From Terricaulis silvestris (GTDB lineage Bacteria > Pseudomonadota > Alphaproteobacteria > Caulobacterales > Aquidulcibacteraceae): a stretch of DNA of 64,000 nucleotides. Positions 53,219-61,186 of the stretch are shown in pieces. Each line of letters opens with the position of its first letter. Positions within the stretch are counted from its first letter, which is position 1. The position numbers and the translations under genes are program-made. The notes under the pieces are model-generated. The model ran no database searches. It had not been told where the DNA came from and saw nothing but the letters and a program-made list of their open reading frames with translations. Location of the stretch: assembly GCF_009792355.1 (NCBI RefSeq), contig NZ_CP047045.1:248001-312000 (forward strand), written 5' to 3'.

Positions 53219-53929
53219 CTAGCCCGGCGGCAGTGCGGCAGGCGCCGGCTCCGGCAGCGGCGGCAGCACCAGGTCCAGTCGGTCGGCCGTATACTCGCCC
53301 TCCGCAGGCAATGCGACGCCCCTAAGCTGCGACGACCATGGCGCCAATTGATTGCGCCGCGCCACATCATGGAACTGCGTCACCAGCGTAGCCGCGACGC
53401 GGCTCTGGCGGCCATCAAAGTACGCATAGCCCGACTGCCGCTGATCTCGCGGCGCCAGCACGTCCACCACCACGCGCACATTGCTATTTTGCTCCAGCTC
53501 CTCGGCAATCGGCTGCGCCGCCGCCGCATCGTTCTGTCCGCGCACGTGCAACACCAAAAGCCGCATCTCCGGCGCCGGCGCAAACAAACTGCCGATAACC
53601 GCGCCCACGCCACGCCGCTCTTCCTCCGCGTCCGGCGCCACGAGCGAGGCCGATTCCGCCAGTTCGCCGATCTCACCGGGGTAGGCGCTCGCCGTCGGTG
53701 GCGGCGCTTCCACCAGCGCCGGCGCCTCCGGCACCACCACGCCGCCTTCGCTCATCGCCTGCTCAAGCTGAATCACGCGTTCTTGCAGCCGGTCGCGCTC
53801 GCGCAGCAGCGCCGTGGTGACGCTGAGCGTCCACGCCGCCAGCGCGATTGCGATCACCGCGATCACAAGCTGCACCGAAAGCAGCTGACGCGTGCCATTG
53901 ATCAGCGCTTGTAGGGTCGAGCGGGCCAT
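53219..53929 (-). CDS. Single-pass membrane protein coupled to the TIR-like gene, unknown
   Basis: A 236-residue protein. An N-terminal membrane helix (LLSVQLVIAVIAIALAAWTLSVTTALL) is followed by a short coiled-coil-like stretch (RERDRLQERVIQLEQAM) and a Pro/Ala linker. A C-terminal globular domain contains EMRLLVLHVRGQNDAAAAQPIAEELEQ, VRVVVDVLAPRDQRQSGYAYFDGRQ and VTQFHDVARRN. I recognise no family for that domain; the alternating strand/helix pattern could be an alpha/beta fold. The ATG overlaps the stop of the TIR-like gene (TGATG), so the two are translationally coupled. Confidence 0.7.
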   Translation of the reverse strand: MARSTLQALINGTRQLLSVQLVIAVIAIALAAWTLSVTTALLRERDRLQERVIQLEQAMSEGGVVVPEAPALVEAPPPTASAYPGEIGELAESASLVAPDAEEERRGVGAVIGSLFAPAPEMRLLVLHVRGQNDAAAAQPIAEELEQNSNVRVVVDVLAPRDQRQSGYAYFDGRQSRVAATLVTQFHDVARRNQLAPWSSQLRGVALPAEGEYTADRLDLVLPPLPEPAPAALPPG

Positions 53930-54549
53930 CAGCCGCCTTCCGCGCGGGTCAGTGTGGTGTAGCGGTGCACGACCAGCGCCGCGCAAGCGCCGGCCACGCC
54001 CAGCATGCCGATCAGCGCGATCTGCAATTGCGCCACCGACATCACATCGTTGAACGTCGCCGTCACCGCGCCCGAGAACGCCGCCAGCACCGCGACCAGG
54101 GCAATCGTCAGCAGCAGAGGGGCGCCCGCCGCTGGCGTATGCGCCAGCAAGCCCGGCGCGCGCGTTTCGTGTGAGGGCGCTTCGCCGTTGCGCACCAAAC
54201 GCTTTAGCGCGTCTTCCAACACGCCCCATTCACCGCCGCTGACATCCGCCGTTGCGATCGTATGGAATGGCTGCGGTGGTGGCGATGCATCGATGCGCAC
54301 CTGCAGCAGTTTGCCGGCGTCGAGCGCGTCGCTCGCTTGCGCAATCACCGACACCGTGTTCGCCGCGTTCACGCTCCACACCGCCAAGATCGCCTTCGCC
54401 GCCTCAAGCTCGCGATCGACTTCGTCCGGATGCGCCAAAGCGGCGGCGCTGTCGCACCACACGCTGTAGCCAAGAGAGTTCAGCCGATCGGTGACCGGCT
54501 TCACGCGGTCCAGATCGAGCCGCGAGCATGCAATGAAAATGTCCGCCAC
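53929..54549 (-). CDS. TIR-like domain membrane protein with altered catalytic position
   Basis: A 206-residue protein. Residues 2-105 look like a TIR_2 domain (VADIFIACSRLDLDRVKPVTDRLNSLGYSVWCD; VDRELEAAKAILAVWS; KLLQVRID; TADVSG), and two membrane helices follow (about 144-164 and 175-195). In my hand alignment the usual W-x-x-x-E of NAD-cleaving TIR domains is replaced: the Trp position is Ser67 and the catalytic Glu position is Gln71. NADase activity is therefore doubtful. The start is GTG at 54549 after AAGGGA. It is coupled to the gene at 53219-53929 and lies upstream of lptC. Confidence 0.7.
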   Translation of the reverse strand: MADIFIACSRLDLDRVKPVTDRLNSLGYSVWCDSAAALAHPDEVDRELEAAKAILAVWSVNAANTVSVIAQASDALDAGKLLQVRIDASPPPQPFHTIATADVSGGEWGVLEDALKRLVRNGEAPSHETRAPGLLAHTPAAGAPLLLTIALVAVLAAFSGAVTATFNDVMSVAQLQIALIGMLGVAGACAALVVHRYTTLTRAEGG

Positions 54550-54690
54550 GCGCGTCCCTTCGCCGGCGCCCCCAAACAATGCTAGCGGCACGCCATCCTG
54601 TTCGCGAGTAAAAACCGGTCTTGCGCCAACACTCTGGCCAAACCGTGGACACACGCCATATGACTTCTCGTGAGGAGGGATTTGGTCCGC

Positions 54691-55917
54691 ATGCGTACGC
54701 TGATCATTGGCGCCGTGCTGGTCTTTGCCGCATGCACGGGCGAGGAGAGCAACGGCCAGCAACAGAATGCGTCCGGCGCAAGCGCGCCGGTCGCGCAGGG
54801 CGCGGCGAACACCAACTTCCAACCCGCATTCGCCGGCCAAACTCGCGCACCCGAAGCACGGTCTGGGATCACAATCGCGCGGCAGCCGCTCGGCGCGCGG
54901 CTGGAGCATCCGTGGGCGATCGTCTTCTTGCCAGACGGCCGTATGCTCGTCACCGAACGCCCCGGCCGCCTGCGCATCGTCACGCGCGAAGGTCAGCTCT
55001 CGGCGCCGATCCAAGGTCTGCCGCGCGTCGATGCACGCGGGCAGGGCGGTTTGCTCGACGTCGTGCTCTCACCGAGCTTCGCCACCGATCGCCTGATCTA
55101 TTGGAGCTATTCCGAACCACGCGGCAGCGGCCAAAACGCCACCGCCGTCGCGCGGGCACGCTTGAGCGATGACGGCGCGCGCGTCGAAAACGTGCAACGC
55201 ATCTTCCAGCAAAATCCCGCCTGGCGTTCCACCGCGCACTTCGGTTCGCGCCTCGTGTTCGATCGCGAAGGCCGCCTCTACGTTACGCTCGGCGAACGCT
55301 CCAATCCAGAACCGCGCGTTCTCGCGCAGGACTTGAGCGCCACGATAGGCAAGCTCGTGCGCATCAACGCCGACGGCACCGTCCCCACGGACAACCCATT
55401 CGTCGCCCGAGCCAACACGCGTCCCGAAATCTGGTCCTATGGCCACCGGAACATCCAGGGCGCCGATCTCAACCCCGATACCGGAGCGCTTTGGACTATC
55501 GAGCACGGCCCGCAAGGCGGCGACGAACTCAACATTCCCCAAGCCGGCCGTAACTACGGCTGGCCCATCATCTCGTACGGCGAAGACTACAGCGGCGCGC
55601 CGATCGGCGAAGGCATCGCCGTGCGCGAAGGCATGGAGCAGCCGGTCTATTATTGGGATCCGGTCATCGCGCCCGGCGATATGGATTTCTATCGCGGCGA
55701 ACTCTTCCCTTGGCGCGGCGACATTCTGATCGGCGCGCTCGGCACAGCACAACTCGTGCGCCTCGATATCGAAGGCGAACGCGTCGTCGGCGAAGAGCGC
55801 TTCGATCTCGGCATAGGCCGCATCCGCGACATGGCGGAAGACGAAACCGGCGCGCTGTGGGTCATCACCGATGAGGACAACAGACGCATCGTGCGCCTGA
55901 CGCCTCAACAGCAATGA
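54691..55917 (+). CDS. PQQ-dependent aldose sugar dehydrogenase-like lipoprotein
   Basis: A 408-residue protein of the soluble glucose/aldose dehydrogenase family (six-bladed propeller). LEHPWAIVFLPDGRMLVTERPGRLRIV, QGGLLDVVLSPSF, HFGSRLVFDREGRLYVTLGER and SYGHRNIQGADLNPDTGALWTIEHGPQGGDELN are conserved PQQ/Ca-site motifs. The N-terminus is a lipoprotein signal (LVFAACTGE, Cys15). It would oxidise sugars in the periplasm; no PQQ synthesis genes are visible. The ATG at 54691 has GAGGAGGG 11 bases upstream; an in-frame TTG three codons earlier is an alternative. Divergent from the TIR-like gene by 141 bases. Confidence 0.9.
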   Translation: MRTLIIGAVLVFAACTGEESNGQQQNASGASAPVAQGAANTNFQPAFAGQTRAPEARSGITIARQPLGARLEHPWAIVFLPDGRMLVTERPGRLRIVTREGQLSAPIQGLPRVDARGQGGLLDVVLSPSFATDRLIYWSYSEPRGSGQNATAVARARLSDDGARVENVQRIFQQNPAWRSTAHFGSRLVFDREGRLYVTLGERSNPEPRVLAQDLSATIGKLVRINADGTVPTDNPFVARANTRPEIWSYGHRNIQGADLNPDTGALWTIEHGPQGGDELNIPQAGRNYGWPIISYGEDYSGAPIGEGIAVREGMEQPVYYWDPVIAPGDMDFYRGELFPWRGDILIGALGTAQLVRLDIEGERVVGEERFDLGIGRIRDMAEDETGALWVITDEDNRRIVRLTPQQQ

Positions 55918-55929
55918 CCCGCGCGGACG

Positions 55930-56562
55930 TTATTGCGGCGTTGTCGCCGGTGGCTCGGTCGCGTCGGCCGGCGCCGCTGGCGCGGCAAGAGCATTGATAC
56001 GCGCCGCCAGCGCAGGGTCGCTCTGCGCTTGCGCCGCGATGCCGTTGTAGGCTTCGATCGAGAGATTATTGGTCTGCAGGACCGAGCGAATTTGCGCCGC
56101 GATCACCGGTTGCTGCTCGGCCGGCGCCGTCGAAAGCGATTGGCTCAACGGATTGATCTCCGTGCTCGCCGCAATGAAGGATTGCAGCTGCGCGTCCGTG
56201 AACTCCGTGCCGACGCTCGCGGCGGCGATGCGGTTCGACAAGGTTTGATCGGTCTGCGCCCGCGTCGCGATCGCGTTGTAGACGTCCGGCGCGAGGTTGT
56301 GGGTGCTCAGAATCTGACCGATGCGCGCTTGATCCGTGTTGGGCGGCAGCGCCTGGATTTCCGTCCGCGCTGCGACAAACGCTTGCACCTGGGCGTCGCT
56401 ATACATTTGCGTCGCGCCGGACGGCTGCGCTGCCGTTGCCGGCGCGCCGCGCGTCGAGGATGCCGCCGCGCTATCGCCATCACCTGAAGATGAGCAGCCG
56501 GCCATCAAGGCGGCCGCGCTGATGAACACCGCGTTCGCGGCGATCCGTGAAAGTCGTGTCAT
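55930..56562 (-). CDS. Lipoprotein with two DUF4168-like repeats
   Basis: A 210-residue lipoprotein (AAALMAGCSSS, Cys23). The mature part contains two related helical units: YSDAQVQAFVAARTEIQAL...LAPDVYNAIATRAQTDQTLSNRI and FTDAQLQSFIAASTEINPL...LSIEAYNGIAAQAQSDPALAARI, each matching DUF4168. The family has no defined function. The tail is Ala/Pro/Thr-rich. The ATG at 56562 has GGAG upstream and gives an ideal lipoprotein signal; an ATG eight codons earlier is not preferred. Convergent with the sugar dehydrogenase, with 12 bases between stops. Confidence 0.78.
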   Translation of the reverse strand: MTRLSRIAANAVFISAAALMAGCSSSGDGDSAAASSTRGAPATAAQPSGATQMYSDAQVQAFVAARTEIQALPPNTDQARIGQILSTHNLAPDVYNAIATRAQTDQTLSNRIAAASVGTEFTDAQLQSFIAASTEINPLSQSLSTAPAEQQPVIAAQIRSVLQTNNLSIEAYNGIAAQAQSDPALAARINALAAPAAPADATEPPATTPQ

Positions 56563-56658
56563 TATCTGCTCCGAGGAAAAAGTCATGCCCACTCCCCCCC
56601 CGTCAGTGGTGACGCACAGGAGCAGGCGACGGTTCCTCTTGGTGCTGTGTTTGGAACT

Positions 56659-57126
56659 TTAGAGGGCGCGCGCGGCGCTGAGCAGCCGATCGATCAGATC
56701 GTCCAACTGCGCACGCTCGCGGCTATCGAGCGCCGACAACAGCTTCTGCTCACTCGCCAGCGCGATCGGCGCGATGCGCGCATGCACGTCCTCGCCCTGC
56801 GCCGTGAGCAAAAGCGGCTGGCGGCGCGCATCGTTCTTGTCGGCGTTCGCACGCACGCGTCGCGCCGCGATCAGCTTCGCCACCGCGCGCGACACCGCGA
56901 CTTTGTCCATCTCGGTGGCCTCCGCGATCTCTTTCGCTGTCAGGCCAGGGCGGCGTCCGAGCACCGCAATGATCCGCCATTCCGGAATGGTGAGGTCGAA
57001 CGTCTTGGCATAACGCGCCGCGATCGCCCGGCTTACGCGGTTGGACAGGATGGAGAGCCGGTAAGGAAGGAAATCCTCCAAAACCAGCAGATCGGCCGGG
57101 GTCGTTTTGCGTTTCGCGCTTGCCAT
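56659..57126 (-). CDS. MarR-family regulator, probable regulator of tyrosine catabolism
   Basis: A 155-residue winged-helix repressor. LSNRVSRAIAARYAKTFDLTIPEWRIIAVLGRRPGLTAKEIAEATEMDKVAVSRAVAKLIAARRVRANADKNDARRQPLLLTAQGED is a complete MarR DNA-binding region with the wing motif DARRQPLLLT. It is divergent from hppD with 51 bases between the starts and a 14-bp palindrome in that gap, so it very likely regulates hppD and the downstream operon, possibly in response to homogentisate or a related aromatic. Confidence 0.9.
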   Translation of the reverse strand: MASAKRKTTPADLLVLEDFLPYRLSILSNRVSRAIAARYAKTFDLTIPEWRIIAVLGRRPGLTAKEIAEATEMDKVAVSRAVAKLIAARRVRANADKNDARRQPLLLTAQGEDVHARIAPIALASEQKLLSALDSRERAQLDDLIDRLLSAARAL

Positions 57127-57128
57127 TG

Positions 57129-57142
57129 GTTTCAGATGAAAC
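57129..57142. promoter_or_regulatory. Candidate MarR operator between the regulator and hppD
   Basis: GTTTCA-GA-TGAAAC is a perfect 6-bp inverted repeat two bases upstream of the marR start and 36 bases upstream of the hppD start. Its length and symmetry fit a MarR dimer site, and its location would allow control of both genes. Confidence 0.6.
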
Positions 57143-57177
57143 TAAATCGGAACAGAACGCAAGTGGCGAGGAGCACC

Positions 57178-58254
57178 ATGGCCGACCTGTTCGAAAACCC
57201 GATCGGAACCGATGGCTTCGAGTTCGTGGAATTCACTTCACCCGAACCGGAAAAGCTCGCGGCCTATTTCGAGCAGATCGGCTTTACCGCCGTCTCCAAG
57301 CACCGCAGCAAGAACGTCGTTCGCTACAAGCAGAACGACATCAACTTCATCCTCAACATGGAGCCGTCTGGCCAAGCCGCGGATTTCCGCAGCGCCCACG
57401 GCCCGTCTGCGAACGCGATGGCGTTTCGTGTGCGCGACGCCAAGCACGCGCTGGAAGAAGCCATCAAACGCGGCGCCGAGCCGGTCGAGGGTAAAGTCGG
57501 CCCGATGGAGCTCAACATCCCAGCCATCAAGGGCATCGGCGGCGCCTATATTTATCTAGTTGATCGCTACGGCGCGCAGTCGATCTACGACATCGATTTC
57601 AAGCCGATCGAAGGCGCCGACGAGTCCAAGAACAGCATCGGCCTCACTTACCTCGACCACCTCACCCACAACGTTTTCCGCGGCAATATGAAAACGTGGG
57701 CGGACTATTACGAGAAGATTTTCAACTTCCGCGAAATCCGCTATTTCGACATCGAAGGCAAAGTCACCGGCCTGTTCTCAAAGGCGATGACCAGCCCAGA
57801 CGGCAAGATCCGCATCCCGCTCAATGAATCGAAGGGCGACGAGGGCAAAGTCGATCAGATTCAGGAATATCTGCAACGCTACAAAGGCGAGGGCATCCAG
57901 CACTTGGCCTTCGGCACCAACAATCTCTACGAGGTCGTCGACCGCCTCCGCGCGCGCAATGTCGAACTGCAAGACACGATCGAAGCCTATTTCGACCTTA
58001 TCGACAAACGCCTGCCAGGTCACGGTGAGCCGGTCGAAGAACTGCGCAAGCGCCGCATTCTGATTGATGGCGCGCCCAGCGAAGGCCAGGGCCTGCTGCT
58101 GCAAATCTTCGGCAAGGACGCGATTGGGCCCATCTTCTTCGAGTTCATTCAGCGCAAGGGCAATGAAGGCTTCGGTGAAGGCAATTTCAAAGCGCTGTTC
58201 GAATCGATCGAACTCGACCAAATCCGCCGCGGCGTACTGAAGGAAAGTGCGTGA
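57178..58254 (+). CDS. hppD: 4-hydroxyphenylpyruvate dioxygenase
   Basis: A 358-residue Fe(II) dioxygenase converting 4-hydroxyphenylpyruvate to homogentisate in tyrosine degradation. The iron ligands are H161 (LDHLTHNV), H242 (GIQHLAFGT) and E322 (FFEFIQRKG). The C-terminal gating helix GFGEGNFKALFESIELDQIRRG is intact. The ATG at 57178 follows GAGGAG. The stop overlaps the next gene (TGATG). It is the first gene of the rightward catabolic operon; homogentisate dioxygenase is not in the window. Confidence 0.96.
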   Translation: MADLFENPIGTDGFEFVEFTSPEPEKLAAYFEQIGFTAVSKHRSKNVVRYKQNDINFILNMEPSGQAADFRSAHGPSANAMAFRVRDAKHALEEAIKRGAEPVEGKVGPMELNIPAIKGIGGAYIYLVDRYGAQSIYDIDFKPIEGADESKNSIGLTYLDHLTHNVFRGNMKTWADYYEKIFNFREIRYFDIEGKVTGLFSKAMTSPDGKIRIPLNESKGDEGKVDQIQEYLQRYKGEGIQHLAFGTNNLYEVVDRLRARNVELQDTIEAYFDLIDKRLPGHGEPVEELRKRRILIDGAPSEGQGLLLQIFGKDAIGPIFFEFIQRKGNEGFGEGNFKALFESIELDQIRRGVLKESA

Positions 58255-59315
58255 TGCGCGCGCTCCTCGCGCTGGCGCTGATTGCGCTCTCCGCCTGCGG
58301 CACCATCCGCGCCGTCGCTAATCCCGAGCCTGAACCGGAACGCTGGTCGATCGTCATCCACGGCGGCGCCGGCGTCATCGACCGCACCACGCTGACGCCC
58401 GGGCAAGACGCCGCGTATCGCGCGGCTATGCGCGACGCGCTCACCATTGGGGGCAATATCCTCGAAAGCGGCGGCACATCGCTCGACGCCGTCACCGCGA
58501 CCATCTCGTACCTTGAAGACAACGAACTCTTCAACGCCGGCCGCGGCGCCGTGTTCAGCGCTGAAGGCCGCAACGAGCTCGACGCCTCGATCATGGACGG
58601 CTCAACCCGCGCCGCCGGCGCAGTCGCCGGCATGACGCGCACGCGCCACCCCATCCTCGCCGCCCGCGCCGTGATGGAGCACAGCCCGCACGTCATGCTG
58701 GTGGGTGAGGGCGCCGAGACATTCGCGCGCACGCAGAACCTCGAAGAGGTCGCGCCGTCGTACTTCTTCACCGAACGCCGCTGGCAACAGCTCGATCAAT
58801 ATTTGCGCGCCAACAACCTACCCGTCCCCGCGCGCCCCGAAGGCGCGCCGCCCGCGCCTCAAGGCTACCATCTTGAAGGCGCAGACGATCACCAGTTCGG
58901 CACCGTCGGCGTCGTCGCCTACGATTCACGCGGCAACATCGCCGCCGGCACGTCAACCGGCGGCATGACCGGCAAACGCTGGGGCCGTGTTGGCGATGCT
59001 CCGATCATCGGCGCTGGCACTTACGCGCAGAACGGCGTCTGCGGCGTCTCCGCCACTGGCAGCGGTGAGTACTTCATCCGCGCCGGCGTCGCCCGCGCCA
59101 TCTGCGCGCGCATGGAGCTCAACAGCGACGACGCCGATGACGCCGCCAACTTGGTCATGCGCGAAGTCGGTGAGATGGGCGGCAGCGGCGGCGTCATCGT
59201 GATCGATGGCAACGGCCGCTACGCCTGGGTCATGAACACGCCCGGCATGTATCGCGGCCAACTCCGCCAGGGCGGCTATCCGTTGGTTCAGATTTTCGCG
59301 GATGAGGACGATTGA
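58254..59315 (+). CDS. Isoaspartyl peptidase/L-asparaginase-type Thr-hydrolase, exported
   Basis: An Ntn-hydrolase of 353 residues. SIVIHGGAGVIDR, NELFNAGRGAVFSAEGRNELDASIMDG and the autocleavage site with nucleophilic Thr in HQFGTVGVVAYDSRGNIAAGTSTGG match plant-type asparaginase/isoaspartyl aminopeptidase. The precursor would self-cleave before that Thr. The N-terminus is a lipoprotein-type signal (LIALSACGT, Cys15), unusual for this mostly cytosolic or periplasmic family. Start ATG at 58254 overlaps the hppD stop. Its link to tyrosine breakdown is not obvious. Confidence 0.88.
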   Translation: MRALLALALIALSACGTIRAVANPEPEPERWSIVIHGGAGVIDRTTLTPGQDAAYRAAMRDALTIGGNILESGGTSLDAVTATISYLEDNELFNAGRGAVFSAEGRNELDASIMDGSTRAAGAVAGMTRTRHPILAARAVMEHSPHVMLVGEGAETFARTQNLEEVAPSYFFTERRWQQLDQYLRANNLPVPARPEGAPPAPQGYHLEGADDHQFGTVGVVAYDSRGNIAAGTSTGGMTGKRWGRVGDAPIIGAGTYAQNGVCGVSATGSGEYFIRAGVARAICARMELNSDDADDAANLVMREVGEMGGSGGVIVIDGNGRYAWVMNTPGMYRGQLRQGGYPLVQIFADEDD

Positions 59316-59408
59316 AGCAAAGTTCCCATCCGACGGCACCAAATGCCGCTTCCGCCGTTGATAGGCCGAACACATCCGGCCCTGAACACGAGGCCATGGG
59401 AGCGCGCC

Positions 59409-59594
59409 ATGTCGACTTTCGTCATTTACGCCATCGGCTTTATCATTCTTCTCGCCGGCCTGATTTACGGCGCCGTGCTGCTCAACGTCCCGACCCAATG
59501 GATCGTGGTCGGCTCGCTCGTCCTGCTCGGCCTCGGCATTGCGTTGGGCGTTGGCAAGACACGCGTGAAGGACGTTCCTACCGATCAAACCTGA
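59409..59594 (+). CDS. Small two-helix membrane protein, unknown
   Basis: A 61-residue protein with two hydrophobic helices (FVIYAIGFIILLAGLIYGAVLL and WIVVGSLVLLGLGIALGVG) and a short polar tail. Small proteins of this type are common in alphaproteobacteria, and no function is known. The ATG at 59409 lies 93 bases after the preceding stop and follows GGGAGCGCGCC, a moderate ribosome site. It is on the operon strand between the Thr-hydrolase and VOC genes. Confidence 0.65.
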   Translation: MSTFVIYAIGFIILLAGLIYGAVLLNVPTQWIVVGSLVLLGLGIALGVGKTRVKDVPTDQT

Positions 59595-59634
59595 ACGGCG
59601 CAGGCGCTCGCCTCGCGCACGAGGAGAGCGCCCC

Positions 59635-60201
59635 ATGGCGATAACCAACGGCATCCATCACGTCGCCTATCGCTGCAAAGACGCCAAGCAAACCGTCGAG
59701 TTTTATCGCGACGTGTTTGACATGGACTACACGACGGCGTTCGCCGAGGACCACGTGCCGTCCACTGGCGAGTACGATCCCTACATGCACGTCTTCCTCG
59801 ATGCCGGGAACGGCAACGTGCTCGCCTTCTTCGAACTGCCGAACCAGAAAACGATGGACCGCGATCAGAACACGCCGGCCTGGGTCCAACACATCGCCTT
59901 CAAGGTCGATAGCCTCGACGCGCTGCTCGCCGCGAAGGCGCGCGCTGAAGCCAAGGGCCTCGACGTGCTCGGTCCAACCGACCACGGAATCTTCAAATCG
60001 ATCTACTTCTTCGATCCCAACGGCCACCGCCTCGAACTCACCGCCGACACCGGCACCCCGGAGGAGTTGGCAGAACTAAAGCGCGTCGCGCCCGCCATGC
60101 TCGAAGAGTGGAGCCAAACCAAAAAGGCGCCGCAGCACGCCGCCTGGCTCCACGAAAAAGCCCGCGCCGCCCACGCTGTGAAATCGCGGATCGGTGAGTG
60201 A
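59635..60201 (+). CDS. VOC-family protein in the tyrosine-degradation operon
   Basis: A 188-residue vicinal-oxygen-chelate protein. NGIHHVAYRCKDAKQTVEFYRDVFDMD, MHVFLDAGNGNVLAFFELPN, VQHIAFKVDSLDAL and GIFKSIYFFDPNGHRLELT are the four strands carrying metal-ligand positions, with a helical C-terminal extension. Related proteins are found beside homogentisate genes in other bacteria, where some are annotated as glyoxalases. The ATG at 59635 has GAGGAGAG upstream. The stop overlaps the next gene (GTGA). Confidence 0.88.
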   Translation: MAITNGIHHVAYRCKDAKQTVEFYRDVFDMDYTTAFAEDHVPSTGEYDPYMHVFLDAGNGNVLAFFELPNQKTMDRDQNTPAWVQHIAFKVDSLDALLAAKARAEAKGLDVLGPTDHGIFKSIYFFDPNGHRLELTADTGTPEELAELKRVAPAMLEEWSQTKKAPQHAAWLHEKARAAHAVKSRIGE

Positions 60202-60536
60202 GCTTGCTCCCAGAGGAATGGATCAGTTCTATTCAACTTTGGGCGCGGGCTATCCCAGAGCTCAAACAGGTCTTCCTATTTGGAAGTTACGCTCGCGGTG
60301 AGCAGGGAGCTGCCAGCGATCTCGATCTCGCAGCGATCATCGACGTAGGAAGAAAAGGCGACGACGACGACCTGGTCGTCTGGATGTTTAGTCACGACGA
60401 TTGGGCCACCGCTCTGCAATCGCGTCTTCCCGTTTCTCTCGATTTGCAACTAGGGAATCCGGAGCTTTCATCTGACATTGTCGGACCGGCTGTGCTGGCT
60501 TACGGTGTGCTTCTTTACGAACGTGAGCCAACCTGA
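60198..60536 (+). CDS. MNT-type minimal nucleotidyltransferase
   Basis: A 112-residue protein with the polymerase-beta-superfamily motif FLFGSYARGEQGAASDLDL (G29, S30, D41, D43) and a third acidic residue D82 in SLDLQLG, so the active site looks complete. MntA-type antitoxins AMPylate HEPN toxins, but no HEPN gene is adjacent. The gene is tightly coupled on both sides: its GTG overlaps the VOC stop and its TGA overlaps the maiA start. It is therefore an unexpected member of a catabolic operon. Confidence 0.85.
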   Translation: MSLLPEEWISSIQLWARAIPELKQVFLFGSYARGEQGAASDLDLAAIIDVGRKGDDDDLVVWMFSHDDWATALQSRLPVSLDLQLGNPELSSDIVGPAVLAYGVLLYEREPT

Positions 60537-61186
60537 TGCTGAAGCTCTACGATTATTGGCGTTCCTCCGCCGCCTATCGCGTCCGCATCGGCTTGAACTT
60601 GAAGGGCGTCGACTACGAGTCGATCCCGATCAACATCCTGCCCGGCACGGACGAGCAGATGCGCGAGCCCTATCGCTCCAAGAACCCACAGATGCGCGTG
60701 CCCGCGGTTGAGACGGAGCAGGGGCTGCTGACGCAATCGCTCGCGATCCTGGTCTGGCTCGATCAAACCTATCCCGAACCGCGCCTCACGCCGGCCGATC
60801 CCTGGCTCGGCGCCCAAGTCCGCGCCTTCGCGCTGACCATCGGCTGCGACATCCACCCGCTCAACAACACCAGCGTCCTCACGCGCATCAAGCTCGAGTT
60901 CAGCGCCGACGACGATCACGTCGGCGAATGGTATCGCCACTGGATCAAGCTCGGCTTCAACGCACTTGAGCACCAAGCCGAACAACGCGCCGAAACAAAA
61001 TATGCCTTCGGCGACGAACCCAGCCTGGCCGACATCATGCTGGTCCCGCAAATGGCCAACGCCCGCCGGTTCAAGACGGATCTCTCGCCATTCCCGCGCC
61101 TGGTGGCCTGGGATGAAACCGCCCGCAAACACTCGGCCTTCATCAAAGCCGCGCCGGAAAGCCAAAAGGACGCAGTGAAAGCATGA
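60536..61186 (+). CDS. maiA: Maleylacetoacetate isomerase (zeta-class glutathione transferase)
   Basis: A 216-residue GST-fold isomerase converting maleylacetoacetate to fumarylacetoacetate. LYDYWRSSAAYRVRIGLNLKGVDYE is the zeta-class N-terminal motif, with the catalytic Ser pair kept, though the usual following Cys is Ala here. NPQMRVPAVE and QSLAILVWLDQTYP bind glutathione, and FGDEPSLADIMLVPQMANARRF is the C-terminal signature. The start overlaps the preceding stop as TGATG, and the stop overlaps fahA as ATGA. Confidence 0.92.
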   Translation: MLKLYDYWRSSAAYRVRIGLNLKGVDYESIPINILPGTDEQMREPYRSKNPQMRVPAVETEQGLLTQSLAILVWLDQTYPEPRLTPADPWLGAQVRAFALTIGCDIHPLNNTSVLTRIKLEFSADDDHVGEWYRHWIKLGFNALEHQAEQRAETKYAFGDEPSLADIMLVPQMANARRFKTDLSPFPRLVAWDETARKHSAFIKAAPESQKDAVKA

